Shown: positions 21,049 through 29,870, counted from the first letter of the stretch. The stretch is 64,000 nt of DNA from Amphibacillus sediminis NBRC 103570 (GCF_001552275.1 NZ_BCQW01000006.1:62001-126000), one strand, 5' to 3'. The notes: generated from the sequence alone by a model not told the origin. Numbers and translations: made by a program.

Positions 21049-21483
21049 CTACATTTGGCGTCTTCTATTTTCCTCTGTCAAAAAACGGAAAAAGGGCTGT
21101 AAATCCATTTTTACATATTTCTTCACATGTGCAATATAGCGTTCTTTCTCATCAGCTTCCATTAATTCACTACGATTTATTCTTTCAACCATATAATTTT
21201 TGCCAATTTGATGAATTTGCTTTTTTAAAAAGTTTGACTCTTTAAATAAAGCGACCCCAATAGCTGCCACTAACGCATATACACCAGGGACAAGTAATGA
21301 TTCCATACTAAACTCCTGATTTAAAAAAGGAATAACCATGTTAAAAATCCCAATCAGCATTAACGGAAAGCCAAACATAGAATAGGTTGAAACCTTTTTC
21401 ATTAAAGGCCGAATTTTCTCTGAAATTTTATCCATTTCTCGTTTAATAAAAGGCGGTAATTGTTCAAACTGGATAGGATTCAT
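21049..21483 (-). CDS. DUF5392-like membrane protein
   Basis: A 144-residue protein with a polar amphipathic N terminus (residues 1-30), two membrane helices (about residues 36-55 and 65-84) and a charged C-terminal half rich in Lys and Glu. GGAGAAAGGAGA precedes the ATG. The layout resembles the DUF5392 (YwnF-like) family of Bacillus. Function unknown. Confidence 0.65.
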   Translation of the reverse strand: MNPIQFEQLPPFIKREMDKISEKIRPLMKKVSTYSMFGFPLMLIGIFNMVIPFLNQEFSMESLLVPGVYALVAAIGVALFKESNFLKKQIHQIGKNYMVERINRSELMEADEKERYIAHVKKYVKMDLQPFFRFLTEENRRRQM

Positions 21484-21644
21484 AATTGTCTCCTTTCTCC
21501 TTCGTCAACTTGATCAGTTATGTTACTGTCATTATATAGTTATGTGCAATAGTGGTCAATGAATAAGCAAAACATTCAAATTGTATTTTTTAAGTAATAT
21601 GTCAAAATAGCATGAGCATTGTATAATGGAATTCGTGTTAATAA

Positions 21645-21692
21645 TAAAACGTCTCCTAAATCGTAACAGCTTAGACGATTCGGGAGACGTTC
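21645..21692 (-). terminator. Terminator of the polar amino-acid transporter operon
   Basis: On the minus strand AACGTCTCCC...GGAGACGTT forms a stem, with additional AATCGT/ACGATT pairing inside, followed by TTATTATT. It lies 25 bases past the ATPase stop codon. Confidence 0.8.
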
Positions 21693-21714
21693 TCTTCATG
21701 CAACCAAAAAAACT

Positions 21715-22437
21715 TTATAAAATTTTTGCTAAAAAGTCCTTTGCCCGCTCTGATTGCGGATTCTCAAAAAATGCCTTCGGTTCACCGGTTTCAACAAGTC
21801 TTCCTTCATCTAAAAATAAGACTTGATCACCAACCTCACGAGCAAATCCCATTTCATGTGTAACGACAAGCATTGTTATTCCAGAATGAGCCAGATCTTT
21901 CATAACATCAAGCACTTCCTTTACCATTTCTGGGTCAAGTGCTGAGGTTGGTTCATCAAATAGCATTAGCTCTGGTTCCATAGCCAATGCCCGAGCAATA
22001 GCAACCCGTTGCTTTTGCCCTCCTGACAAGCTGTTTGGATAAGCGGTTTCCTTTTCCGCTAGCCCCACTCTTGCTAGTAAAGTGCGTCCTTTCTCTTCCG
22101 CCTCTTCCCTGGTCATTTTCTTAACTTTTGTTGGTGCATAAGTTAGGTTTTCTAACACTGTCAAATGAGGAAAAAGATGAAAATGTTGAAAGACCATGCC
22201 GATTTTTTCACGTGCCTTTGTTACATTCGTTTTTGATTCTGTTAAATCCTGTCCAGACACAAATATTTTTCCTTTTGAAGGTTGTTCAAGTAAATTAATA
22301 CATCGTAAAAAGGTTGATTTTCCTGAACCAGATGGTCCAATGATTGAAACAACCTCACCTTTATTTATTTCGATTGAGATATCCTTGAGTACTTCATTAT
22401 TGCCAAATGTTTTGGATAAGTGTTCGACTTTAATCAC
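21715..22437 (-). CDS. artR: Polar amino-acid ABC transporter ATP-binding protein
   Basis: ATPase of 240 residues, the GlnQ/ArtR size. Walker [11 protein letters not shown]-loop [13 protein letters not shown], signature [16 protein letters not shown], Walker [16 protein letters not shown] and switch VTHEMGFA are present. It overlaps the permease gene by eight bases. The symbol follows B. subtilis artPQR and is a best guess: cystine, glutamine or general polar amino-acid import cannot be excluded. Confidence 0.85.
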   Translation of the reverse strand: MIKVEHLSKTFGNNEVLKDISIEINKGEVVSIIGPSGSGKSTFLRCINLLEQPSKGKIFVSGQDLTESKTNVTKAREKIGMVFQHFHLFPHLTVLENLTYAPTKVKKMTREEAEEKGRTLLARVGLAEKETAYPNSLSGGQKQRVAIARALAMEPELMLFDEPTSALDPEMVKEVLDVMKDLAHSGITMLVVTHEMGFAREVGDQVLFLDEGRLVETGEPKAFFENPQSERAKDFLAKIL

Positions 22438-23089
22438 TGACGTTTAACCTCCGTTCTATCCATTTACCAATCAAGCTCAACACCATTATCATTGACCAGT
22501 ATAAAAGACCAACAAAAAGCAAGGGCTCAAAATTCCGATATAAGTTGGCACCAACCACTTGAGCACGACGCATTAAATCAAGATAGCTAATCGTTGATAC
22601 AATAGCCGATTCCTTAGTTAGTGTAATAAATTCATTCATTAATGCTGGTAAAATGTTCTTTAACGCTTGTGGCAAAATGATATCGATCATCATTTGGCGA
22701 TAGGGTATACCTAAAGCCTTAGCGGCCTCCGTTTGGCCACGGTCGACAGCTTGAATCCCTGCACGAATAATTTCTGACACGTACGCTGCTGAATTTAAAC
22801 CAAAGCCAAGAATAGCCGCTAAAAATGGGGAAATATCATAATCTAATAATTGCGGCGCTGCATAATAGATAATCATGAGCTGTAATATTAATGGTGTGCC
22901 ACGAAAAATTGAAGTATAAACATCAGCAATCCTGCGCAGTATTTTAATTGAACCTATTTTAAATAATGCCAAAACGGTTCCTAAGACGAAACCGACAATA
23001 ATGGCAACAATAACAAATTGTAACGTTACCCATATTCCTTCCAACATAAAAGGAATATAAGGCACGATTTGGCTAAAGTCCAAATTCAT
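22430..23089 (-). CDS. artQ: Polar amino-acid ABC transporter permease
   Basis: HisM-type permease of 219 residues with about five membrane segments. It has the conserved [19 protein letters not shown] segment and the coupling motif [11 protein letters not shown]...[12 protein letters not shown] single permease gene implies a homodimeric channel. It lies 26 bases after the binding-protein gene. Confidence 0.87.
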   Translation of the reverse strand: MNLDFSQIVPYIPFMLEGIWVTLQFVIVAIIVGFVLGTVLALFKIGSIKILRRIADVYTSIFRGTPLILQLMIIYYAAPQLLDYDISPFLAAILGFGLNSAAYVSEIIRAGIQAVDRGQTEAAKALGIPYRQMMIDIILPQALKNILPALMNEFITLTKESAIVSTISYLDLMRRAQVVGANLYRNFEPLLFVGLLYWSMIMVLSLIGKWIERRLNVSD

Positions 23090-23115
23090 GCCTTACACCT
23101 CACTTCATTCTTATT

Positions 23116-23931
23116 TTAATCTTCTTCTGATAACCATTTTGCTTTTAATTCATCTAGCCAACCCGATTCAATGGCTTCCTCGATTACAGCATTAACATCA
23201 TCTACCAGGTCGCTTCCTTTAGGGAAGGCAATTGCCATACCAGGTGAAACAGAGGTCGGATCATCGAAGCCAGCCAGATCCTGTGCTTCAATAAACCCAA
23301 GCGCTACTTCTTTATCAAAGTAAGCAATATCAATTCGATTTGTTAATAATTCTTGAATTAACGCTTGAGCATCATCTAACGCTTTAATTTCAAAGTCATA
23401 ATCGTTTTGAAGTGTCTCAGCACCTTCTTGTTGAATGCTCCCTAATTGGACACCAATAACACTGCCATCAATATCATCAATTGAGGTAATATCTGAATCC
23501 TTTCTTGTCACAAACATTTCACTAGAAGGATTATACTCAATAGAAAAATCAACATTCTCTCGACGATCTTCAGTAGCTGACATACCAGACAAAACCATAT
23601 CAGCTCGTCCTGATTGTAATGCTCCAATTAAACCATCAAAATTCATATCCTCAATTTCCAATTCATAACCGAGTTGTTCAGCAATATACTTAGCTAATTC
23701 AATATCAAAACCAATGAACTCACCATCAACATCACGTGATTCAAATGGTGGAAAATCAGCCGATGTTGCCATCACTAACGTGTCACCAGCTTCAGGCGTC
23801 TCTCCTTGGTCTTCATTTTGATCGGCTTGATCTTGGTTCGAATCATCATTATTCCCGCTTCCACAAGCAACGAGGCCAATGGATAAAACTGTAATTAATA
23901 AAAATAGTAATAACGTATGTTTTTTCATCAT
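23116..23931 (-). CDS. artP: Polar amino-acid ABC transporter substrate-binding lipoprotein
   Basis: Solute-binding protein (SBP_bac_3) of 271 residues. The lipoprotein signal peptide ends with the lipobox VAC at Cys23, followed by a very acidic Asn/Asp/Gln linker to about residue 48. The ligand-binding fold shows MATSADFPPFESRD, GFDIELAKYIAEQLG, DGLIGALQSGRADMVLSGMSAT and, after the hinge, VIGVQLGSIQQEG. The gene starts an operon with a permease and an ATPase. An ArgR-like and a CodY-like sequence lie upstream, and an M20 amidohydrolase gene precedes it, which together hint at arginine or a related amino acid. Confidence 0.85.
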   Translation of the reverse strand: MMKKHTLLLFLLITVLSIGLVACGSGNNDDSNQDQADQNEDQGETPEAGDTLVMATSADFPPFESRDVDGEFIGFDIELAKYIAEQLGYELEIEDMNFDGLIGALQSGRADMVLSGMSATEDRRENVDFSIEYNPSSEMFVTRKDSDITSIDDIDGSVIGVQLGSIQQEGAETLQNDYDFEIKALDDAQALIQELLTNRIDIAYFDKEVALGFIEAQDLAGFDDPTSVSPGMAIAFPKGSDLVDDVNAVIEEAIESGWLDELKAKWLSEED

Positions 23932-23952
23932 TCTTACTCCCCTTCAGCTACG

Positions 23953-23969
23953 ATGTATATTTATTCATG
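23953..23969 (-). promoter_or_regulatory. ArgR/AhrC-like box upstream of artP
   Basis: On the minus strand CATGAATAAATATACAT agrees at 14 of 17 positions with the Bacillus ARG box CATGAATAAAAATKCAA. It overlaps a possible -10 (TAAATA, 17 bases after TTGTTA). In AT-rich DNA such matches can be chance. Confidence 0.35.
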
Positions 23970-24008
23970 ATTATGAATTTTAACAAATAAACATGCATTT
24001 GGGAAGTG

Positions 24009-24025
24009 AATTTTCAAAAAAAATT
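24009..24025 (-). promoter_or_regulatory. Weak CodY-like site upstream of artP
   Basis: The plus strand reads AATTTTCAAAAAAAATT; the best 15-base alignment to AATTTTCWGAAAATT has three mismatches. It stands about 80 bases before artP and touches the end of the amidohydrolase gene. Confidence 0.3.
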
Positions 24026-25181
24026 AATTTACTTGAAATTCTTTTTTGATTTGTTCTAATAAATCCTGATTCATTATTAGATCATACCCAGTCATTGCCA
24101 ATGCTAAGGCACCTCTTAACATGGCCTGTTGTCCTGCTTCAGTAATGGTTTGTTTTGCGAATTCAACTGTATGGGCGACTAATCCAGGATGGTCTAAACC
24201 GATGTACGGATGAATGGCTGGGACAACTTGACTAACATTTCCCATATCGATTGAACCCAAACTTCTTTTCGCTGGGTGAATCTGCTTTTCTCCTAGCTCC
24301 ACCAAGTTTCGTTTAAAAGCCTGCGATAAAGTCTGATTCGTTTTCATGTCATCATAGCTTAGCTCGTAATTTCGAATAGATAAGGTAGCACCAGTCATCT
24401 CCGCTGCGCCTGCTGCAATCCGTTTGACCTGATCAACGACCTTATTTAGGTAGCTTCTCTGCTTGGCCCGGATATAAAATTGGGCAACTGCATAATCAGG
24501 AACAACATTGGCCGCCACACCACCTTCAGTAATAATACCATGGATACGGACATCTGATTTAACATGCTGGCGAAGTGCATTAATCCCATTAAATAATTGA
24601 ATGACACTATCAAGAGCGTTGATGCCTTCCTCTGGCACCGCTGCAGCATGACTGGTTTTCCCACGATAGCTAAATTCAATCGCATCCATTGCGAGTGAAT
24701 CGCCGCTCATACTAGACTCACCAGCTGGGTGTACCATCATTGCAACGTCAAGCTCATTAAATAAGCCTGCCTCTGCCATAGGTACCTTTGCCCCGTTTGT
24801 TTCTTCTGCTGGTGTACCATAAACAATCACTTTGCCACCAATTTGATCAAGTACTTTGCTTAATAGTATACCTGCCCCTATTCCCATGGTAGAAATCAAA
24901 TTATGTCCACAGCCATGTCCCACTCCAGGTAAAGCATCATATTCTGCCATATAGCCAATTGTGGCTCCAGGCTTGCCACTATCATAAACCGCTCGAAACG
25001 CAGTTGGTCGGTCCACAATTCCTGTTTCAACCTTAAATTTATGACTTTGCAAATAGTCAGTAAGTAATTTCGCTGATTGATATTCTTCCCCACCTAGCTC
25101 AGGATTATCATATAAATGGCGACTTATCTTTCTGAGGTCTGTTTCAATGTTATTGATTTCTTGTTTTAATTGCTGTTTCAT
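24024..25181 (-). CDS. M20-family amidohydrolase
   Basis: Metal-dependent amidohydrolase/aminoacylase of 385 residues, of the M20D (AbgB/IAL-like) group, which release amino acids from N-acyl or aminobenzoyl conjugates. The metal-site segments are EYDALPGVGHGCGHN (near residue 90), GTPAEETNGAK and MMVHPAGES; a dimerisation domain lies around residues 180-290 (GKTSHAA). ATG 25181 was chosen because AGGAGA and AAGGAA precede it; ten extra upstream codons in frame lack such support. It follows the DUF6171 gene after 20 bases and precedes the artPQR-like importer, suggesting release and uptake of the same amino acid. Confidence 0.85.
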   Translation of the reverse strand: MKQQLKQEINNIETDLRKISRHLYDNPELGGEEYQSAKLLTDYLQSHKFKVETGIVDRPTAFRAVYDSGKPGATIGYMAEYDALPGVGHGCGHNLISTMGIGAGILLSKVLDQIGGKVIVYGTPAEETNGAKVPMAEAGLFNELDVAMMVHPAGESSMSGDSLAMDAIEFSYRGKTSHAAAVPEEGINALDSVIQLFNGINALRQHVKSDVRIHGIITEGGVAANVVPDYAVAQFYIRAKQRSYLNKVVDQVKRIAAGAAEMTGATLSIRNYELSYDDMKTNQTLSQAFKRNLVELGEKQIHPAKRSLGSIDMGNVSQVVPAIHPYIGLDHPGLVAHTVEFAKQTITEAGQQAMLRGALALAMTGYDLIMNQDLLEQIKKEFQVN

Positions 25182-25201
25182 TTCCTTATGTCTCCTCGCT
25201 T

Positions 25202-25453
25202 TTATCCCCAACGAGCACCAGCTGGATCAGGGCATTTTTTATAGGCTAATTTTGCACGAAATGCAACAAAGCAGCCACAATAACCACAGGTTGTCTCATA
25301 TTGCAAATGCGGACAGCTTTCACAAGTTACCAGCCTAGCCTGATAAACATCATCGTCAACTAAATCATCTTCTAACATGAGTTGTTCTTTAATTAATTCA
25401 GCAACTTCAGCTTGACTATGTCGAACTGAAGCTGAGCATCCTTTACATGTCAT
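25202..25453 (-). CDS. DUF6171-like cysteine-rich protein
   Basis: An 83-residue protein with paired cysteines: CKGC at residues 3-6, CESCPHL near 44, CGYCGC near 56-61, and KKCPDP near 73. The arrangement suggests zinc-ribbon folding, and the conserved FRAKLAYKKCPDP tail is typical of DUF6171. Function is unknown. It probably forms a two-gene unit with the amidohydrolase. Confidence 0.75.
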   Translation of the reverse strand: MTCKGCSASVRHSQAEVAELIKEQLMLEDDLVDDDVYQARLVTCESCPHLQYETTCGYCGCFVAFRAKLAYKKCPDPAGARWG

Positions 25454-25660
25454 TTGATCACCTACTTAGCTAAAATGAGCTCAGCTACTATATTAGCAGA
25501 ATCTTTTCCACTCGAATAGTTAGTTTGAAAAAATACCTAACAAACATCATAACCTTCTTATCCAAATTCTAGCGTTACGATAGCCGAATCACGATATCTA
25601 TCCCTTCGTCAGTACGTCGGATCGATTAATTTAATCCCTACAAGGGGGTAGCACACCACG

Positions 25661-25706
25661 AAAAAACTGACCTAAAAGCTCAATTGAGCACTTTTAGATC
25701 AGTTAA
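25661..25706 (-). terminator. Terminator of the HAD phosphatase gene
   Basis: On the minus strand AACTGATCTAAAAG pairs with CTTTTAGGTCAGTT around CTCAATTGAG, followed by TTTTCG. Confidence 0.8.
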
Positions 25707-25714
25707 ATTGCTTA

Positions 25715-26494
25715 TTATAGTAAGCCAACCATTTTCAATCCGTGCAGGATACCATCTTCTGATACATCTTTGGTGACAAACTTGGCAGCATCCTTTGCCT
25801 CGGGCTCACCATTTCCCATTGCGACACTATTTTTAATCGTTGCTAACATTTCAACATCATTTAAGCCATCGCCAAAGGCATAAACATGTTCCTGAGGAAT
25901 ATCGAGGACTTGTACAGCATGCTTAATCCCATTAGCTTTCGAACCACCTTTAGGTAAAATATCCACCGACACTGGATGCCAACGGACAAATTCAAACATA
26001 GGATATTTGTTCTGATAATACACTTCCTCACCTTCGGCACAGAAGAATAAGGATTGGTACAACTCACGTCCTTGATGGTAATTAGGGTCATGACTAGGAA
26101 AGCGGCCAATCTTTAATGATTCAATACTTTCATCAATGTATTCATGATTTGGCACATTAGCGCGCATATCTTGGTCATCCATGAAGACGATTGGATGATT
26201 TTGTGATAAGCCTTCCTCTGTTAAACGTAATAAATCTTCTTTACTTAATGGATTGGTAAAAACAACCTTTCCTTCAACTACTACATAGGAGCCATTATAG
26301 CTGACAAATGAATCAATTTCTAACTCTTGTCTTAACTCCTCATACATAAACGGTGCACGCCCCGTTGCAATAGCTACAACATGTCCAGCTGCCTTCAATT
26401 CTGCAATAGCTTGTTTAGTGGAGTCTGGCAATTTCTTATCATGATCAAGTAATGTGCCATCAATATCGAAAAAAATAACAGCTTGCTCACTCAT
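25715..26494 (-). CDS. Cof-type HAD-IIB phosphatase (YkrA-like)
   Basis: Haloacid-dehalogenase-superfamily phosphatase of 259 residues. Motif I FFDIDGTLLD (nucleophile Asp), motif II ATGRAPFMYEELR, and motif IV AFGDGLNDVEML are visible, with a C2B cap between. The PFMYEELR and SYNGSYVV segments resemble B. subtilis YkrA. AAAGGGGGA precedes the ATG. The substrate, probably a sugar phosphate or cofactor phosphate, is not known. Confidence 0.85.
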   Translation of the reverse strand: MSEQAVIFFDIDGTLLDHDKKLPDSTKQAIAELKAAGHVVAIATGRAPFMYEELRQELEIDSFVSYNGSYVVVEGKVVFTNPLSKEDLLRLTEEGLSQNHPIVFMDDQDMRANVPNHEYIDESIESLKIGRFPSHDPNYHQGRELYQSLFFCAEGEEVYYQNKYPMFEFVRWHPVSVDILPKGGSKANGIKHAVQVLDIPQEHVYAFGDGLNDVEMLATIKNSVAMGNGEPEAKDAAKFVTKDVSEDGILHGLKMVGLL

Positions 26495-26694
26495 TTAGCT
26501 GATCCCCCTTTATCTCTATCTCGATCACAGCCACCGGAGAAACAACGTCTTAACACGATGGCTATGCAATATACTAATTCTTTAATTTAAGTATAGCATA
26601 TTTCTTTGATGGCTGCTGATTTTAATATCATCAGATTTCGATAGGCCCACTTTGGCCACTAATTTCGATTATAGTAATGAAAGGAGGTGTTGAT

Positions 26695-26919
26695 ATGGCT
26701 ATCACCGAAACGATAGATTCTCGACTCCAGTTATTATTTGAAGTGGGTTTAAATGAACAAACTGGTGATCCTGTGACTAGAACTAAATCATTTAACAACA
26801 TCAGCATTGAAGCTACATCGGAACAACTATTAAACGTAGCTCAAACACTTGCATCACTGCAAAAGCATCCACTTCATATGGTTCGTAGAAATGACACGGC
26901 TATTCTTTCTGAAGGTTAA
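26695..26919 (+). CDS. DUF1659 family protein
   Basis: A 74-residue protein starting MAITETIDSRLQLLFEVG, with the conserved RTKSFNNI segment. ATG 26695 was selected since AAGGAGGTG (26681-26689) lies directly before it. DUF1659 genes are typically followed in Bacillaceae by a DUF2922 gene and a short YvrJ gene, exactly as here. Function unknown. Confidence 0.85.
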   Translation: MAITETIDSRLQLLFEVGLNEQTGDPVTRTKSFNNISIEATSEQLLNVAQTLASLQKHPLHMVRRNDTAILSEG

Positions 26920-26958
26920 ACGAAAGTATGAAAATAACGTGATCGGAGGTGAACACAG

Positions 26959-27171
26959 TTGAAAACATTAGAACTTAAATTTAGAAATCAACAAAATCGA
27001 ATAGTAACACTGACACTAGATGACCCCATTGAGCCAATTAATGAACAAGCGATTCGTGCAGCTATGGATCAAATTATTGCTATTCGTGCTTTCTCTACAG
27101 CTGGGGACAGTTTAGTAGAGAAAGCCAGTGCTAGAGTGATTGAGCGTCAGATTGAAGAAATAGAGCTTTAA
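26959..27171 (+). CDS. DUF2922 family protein
   Basis: A 70-residue protein starting with TTG, six bases after a perfect GGAGGTGA. The LELKFRNQQNRIVTLTLDDP segment and the central INEQAIRAAMDQII helix are typical of DUF2922. Second gene of the DUF1659-DUF2922-yvrJ trio. Function unknown. Confidence 0.85.
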   Translation: MKTLELKFRNQQNRIVTLTLDDPIEPINEQAIRAAMDQIIAIRAFSTAGDSLVEKASARVIERQIEEIEL

Positions 27172-27210
27172 TTAGTGTATAACCGTTCCAATTGTAAGGG
27201 GCTCATGCTA

Positions 27211-27346
27211 ATGTCAGCACAATACTGGGTTACAATATTAGCTGAGATCGGCTTTCCCAGTGCCGCCACCTTTTTATTTACTGCAAAAAATTGAGACGAA
27301 CTTTTGCTATGCGATTAAAACTTTGTCAGAAATGGATCGCAAGTAG
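27211..27346 (+). pseudogene. yvrJ: yvrJ, frameshifted
   Basis: The frame starting at ATG 27211 reads MSAQYWVTILAEIGFPSAATF, matching the YvrJ N terminus (GFPxAxTF), but stops after 27 codons. The next frame continues LQKIETNFCYAIKTLSEMDR to a TAG at 27344-27346, which is the expected YvrJ C-terminal helix. One extra base in the stretch TTTTTATTTACTG near 27273-27284 would account for it. The result is a 44-residue protein split by a +1 frameshift, or a sequencing error. Confidence 0.7.
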
Positions 27347-27349
27347 ATC

Positions 27350-27393
27350 AGAAATCCAGCCAATAGCTACACAAATGGCTGGATTTCTTTATT
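27350..27393 (+). terminator. Terminator of the DUF1659/DUF2922/yvrJ cluster
   Basis: AGAAATCCAGCCA pairs perfectly with TGGCTGGATTTCT, followed by TTATTAT. Confidence 0.9.
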
Positions 27394-27416
27394 ATCAGAA
27401 TAATCAAAATTAGCTG

Positions 27417-27445
27417 TTGCTGATTAAAGTAAAGATGGCTATAAT
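27417..27445 (+). promoter_or_regulatory. Sigma-A promoter of metA
   Basis: TTGCTG (27417-27422) and TATAAT (27440-27445) are separated by 17 bases, about 50 bases before the metA start. No SAM riboswitch or T-box fits in the short leader. Confidence 0.75.
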
Positions 27446-27493
27446 GAACGATAATAGCTAGTCATGCGAAAAAGAGATTAGGGGGAGAATGAG

Positions 27494-28402
27494 ATGCCAA
27501 TCAACATACCAAAGGGGTTGCCAGCAGGCTCGATTTTAGAAAAAGAGAATATATTTATTATGGAGTCTGAGCGTGCTTCACATCAAGATATTAGACCGTT
27601 AAAGCTACTCATTTTAAATTTAATGCCTGAAAAAGAACGAACAGAGACACAGCTTTTACGTTTGCTTAGTAACTCGCCTCTACAAGTCTACGCTGACTTC
27701 ATCCATACTGAAAGCTACCAATCAAAAAATGTAGCTCGATCACATTTAGATCAGTTCTATCAAACATTTTCAGATATCAAAGATCAGCGGTACGATGGCA
27801 TGATTATCACTGGCGCTCCCGTCGAGCAATTTGACTTTGAACAAGTCGATTATTGGAACGAAATGGTTGATATTATGGATTGGTCAAACACACACGTCAC
27901 CTCTTCATTGCATATCTGCTGGGGAGCTCAAGCTGCACTATACTATCACTATGGGATCGGTAAGTCTGAGCGTGAAGAAAAAATTAGTGGGATCTTTAGA
28001 CATGACATTATTGTACCGACACACAAACTTGTTCGGGGGATCGATGATCAGTTTCGTGCACCACATTCTCGTTACACTAATATCGATCTTGAAGCCATTA
28101 AAGCGCATCAAGACTTAACCATATTAGACCACTCTGATCAAGCAGGACCATTATTAATTGTTTCAAATAATGGAAAGCATGTCATGATAACAGGTCATAT
28201 TGAGTATGATGCTGATACTCTAGCGCAGGAATACCAGCGAGACTTAGTCAAAGGCTTAAATATTAATCCACCTGCTCATTACTTTCCAGACGATAATATA
28301 GCTAGCCAACCTAATAATAAATGGCGCTCATCAGCATATTTGATTTTTTCCAACTGGCTGAACTATCACGTCTATCAGGAAACTCCTTATAAGTGGACAT
28401 AG
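27494..28402 (+). CDS. metA: Homoserine O-acetyltransferase, MetA family
   Basis: Acylates the hydroxyl of homoserine, the first committed step of methionine synthesis. The protein has 302 residues. The catalytic cysteine is Cys142 in SLHICWGAQAAL, and the conserved histidine and glutamate lie in MITGHIEYD. Residue 111 is Glu (TGAPVEQF). In this family Glu111 goes with acetyl-CoA use and Gly111 (as in E. coli) with succinyl-CoA, so acetyltransfer is inferred despite the usual annotation as succinyltransferase. It has its own promoter, and a family B/A repeat mosaic starts 16 bases after the stop. Confidence 0.93.
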   Translation: MPINIPKGLPAGSILEKENIFIMESERASHQDIRPLKLLILNLMPEKERTETQLLRLLSNSPLQVYADFIHTESYQSKNVARSHLDQFYQTFSDIKDQRYDGMIITGAPVEQFDFEQVDYWNEMVDIMDWSNTHVTSSLHICWGAQAALYYHYGIGKSEREEKISGIFRHDIIVPTHKLVRGIDDQFRAPHSRYTNIDLEAIKAHQDLTILDHSDQAGPLLIVSNNGKHVMITGHIEYDADTLAQEYQRDLVKGLNINPPAHYFPDDNIASQPNNKWRSSAYLIFSNWLNYHVYQETPYKWT

Positions 28403-28418
28403 CATGGATTTAAATAGT

Positions 28419-28535
28419 CAAATATGCCTTGGCGTATTTGAGGTTGGATTTTATCGAGCGAAGCTCGATAAATTTCCACTATGGAGGCTTTAACTTGATT
28501 CAGCCGGGGGTTGATAGACATTTATCTCACCACTT
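28419..28535 (+). repeat. Intergenic repeat family B, copy B3 (joined to A4)
   Basis: The hairpin AAATATGCC/GGCGTATTT and the perfect TTTATCGAGC/GCTCGATAAA hairpin (near 28449-28471) are intact. GGCTTTAACTTGATTCAGCC follows. The right part is cut at ACCACTTATA, where family A copy A4 begins, giving a B-A mosaic. Confidence 0.8.
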
Positions 28536-28785
28536 ATAAAGTGAAACTTCGTTCAGTGTGGGTTTCGACGCATAGGATATGCTCGTGCAGACGTTGCGAC
28601 ACGACGTCGCGAACTTAGTCAGCTTCCTCCATCCCCCACTGAACGTGAGTTGAACAATCGCCGTTACTGGCTGTTGGATCGCCCACTTAGACATGACGTA
28701 TTCCTTTATTGCTTGAAGTGGAGGCTTACAAAATCCCTTCGATGGGGCAAGTAATCGCAGCCCCAGTCAGTTACAATGCGATCAA
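28536..28785 (+). repeat. Structured intergenic repeat family A, copy A4 (full length)
   Basis: Carries both domains. The closing stem of the second domain is ACTGGCTG with CAGTCAGT, in which one C is changed to T so that a G-C pair becomes G-U in RNA. GGGGC/GCCCC is intact. It sits between convergent metA and the prenyltransferase gene. Confidence 0.85.
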
Positions 28786-28937
28786 GAGATACAATTATCT
28801 CAATTTTCCTTACCCATTTAGTCATCACAGCTTCTCACAATCTTTAACCTATCAAATGATTAGTTCTACTTTTACTAAGCTCTACAACGATATTTTAACA
28901 AGATAACGCACCTACAAAAAGCATCTACTTGATAAGT

Positions 28938-29870
28938 TTAACTATACAAGAGAGATAGAATCAGTATCATTCCAAAAGCTAGATGCAGTTTATTGGTTTG
29001 TGGCACAACTGCTCGTTCATTCGCTGCAATTAATTGAATACTTTTAATAGCCAGTGGAATCGTTAACCATGTTAATATTGCATGAGCTGGGACAAGCTTA
29101 GCCAATATGTAAACCACAACTAGACTATAAGAAAGAATAAGCAAACACACATATAGGCATTTGCTGAATTTAAATCCAAGCCTTACCGTCATGGTTCGAA
29201 TGCCAAGCTTTTTATCCCGATGATAGTCACGTAATTCATTACTAAGCATTAAAACAGGGATGATTAAGCTAATTGGCATGCCAATTAAAATCGGTGACCA
29301 GCTAAATGTTTCTGCAAAAACCACGTAAGCTCCATATATCATTAAAGGTCCCATTAATAAGAATGACAGCGGGGTTCCTAAACCTCTTTTTTTATAAACA
29401 ATTGGCTCACCCGTATACGCATAACTGCCGATTATACCTAGTATTCCGACTACCAATACAGCGCCCGAGCTAAGCCATAATAGAATCAGGCCTATTACAC
29501 CTGTGATTACAAATGCAAGGACCCCAAGGAGAAAAATTGAAATATCAAATAATGTCCGTGTTTTCCCTAAGAAATGGTACCTTACTAAGCTCTGGTGTCG
29601 ATCTTTATAATCACACTCAAAATAATCATTGATTAAATTGGCTCCTGTTTGAACAAATAGCCCTGCGACCGTTACAAGAAGAATTTTAATCCAATCCAAA
29701 AAAAATTCATCTTGATTAAACAAATAACCTTCATGATAGGCGATCACAATACCGATGGTCGTCGAGTAAAGAGCAAGTGTTAAAGATAATGGTCTTGTTG
29801 CAAAGAAATAATCTCTTAAAATAGCTTTTAATCGCTGTCCAAAATCATCTCGCACGAACGTTTCTTCCAC
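28938..29870 (-). CDS. menA: UbiA-family prenyltransferase (MenA-like)
   Basis: Integral-membrane prenyltransferase of 310 residues with eight to nine membrane helices. The first Asp-rich site is NLINDYFECDYKD, the second NELRDYHRDKKLGIRTMTVRLG, both on cytoplasmic loops as in the UbiA family. The second motif and length fit 1,4-dihydroxy-2-naphthoate prenyltransferase, the step attaching the isoprenoid tail in menaquinone synthesis. The start is a GTG with AAAGGGG upstream. No other menaquinone gene is nearby. It is divergent from the ABC importer that follows. Confidence 0.8.
   Translation of the reverse strand: MEETFVRDDFGQRLKAILRDYFFATRPLSLTLALYSTTIGIVIAYHEGYLFNQDEFFLDWIKILLVTVAGLFVQTGANLINDYFECDYKDRHQSLVRYHFLGKTRTLFDISIFLLGVLAFVITGVIGLILLWLSSGAVLVVGILGIIGSYAYTGEPIVYKKRGLGTPLSFLLMGPLMIYGAYVVFAETFSWSPILIGMPISLIIPVLMLSNELRDYHRDKKLGIRTMTVRLGFKFSKCLYVCLLILSYSLVVVYILAKLVPAHAILTWLTIPLAIKSIQLIAANERAVVPQTNKLHLAFGMILILSLLYS

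Noticed and set aside
20964-21245. 93-residue frame starting MKLKSILRTPKK
   Set aside because: Two thirds of it run antisense through the DUF5392-like gene, and its start lies in a family B fragment and over that gene's terminator hairpin.
27394-27493. SAM riboswitch before metA
   Set aside because: Only about 45 bases of leader follow the promoter, too short for any SAM riboswitch.
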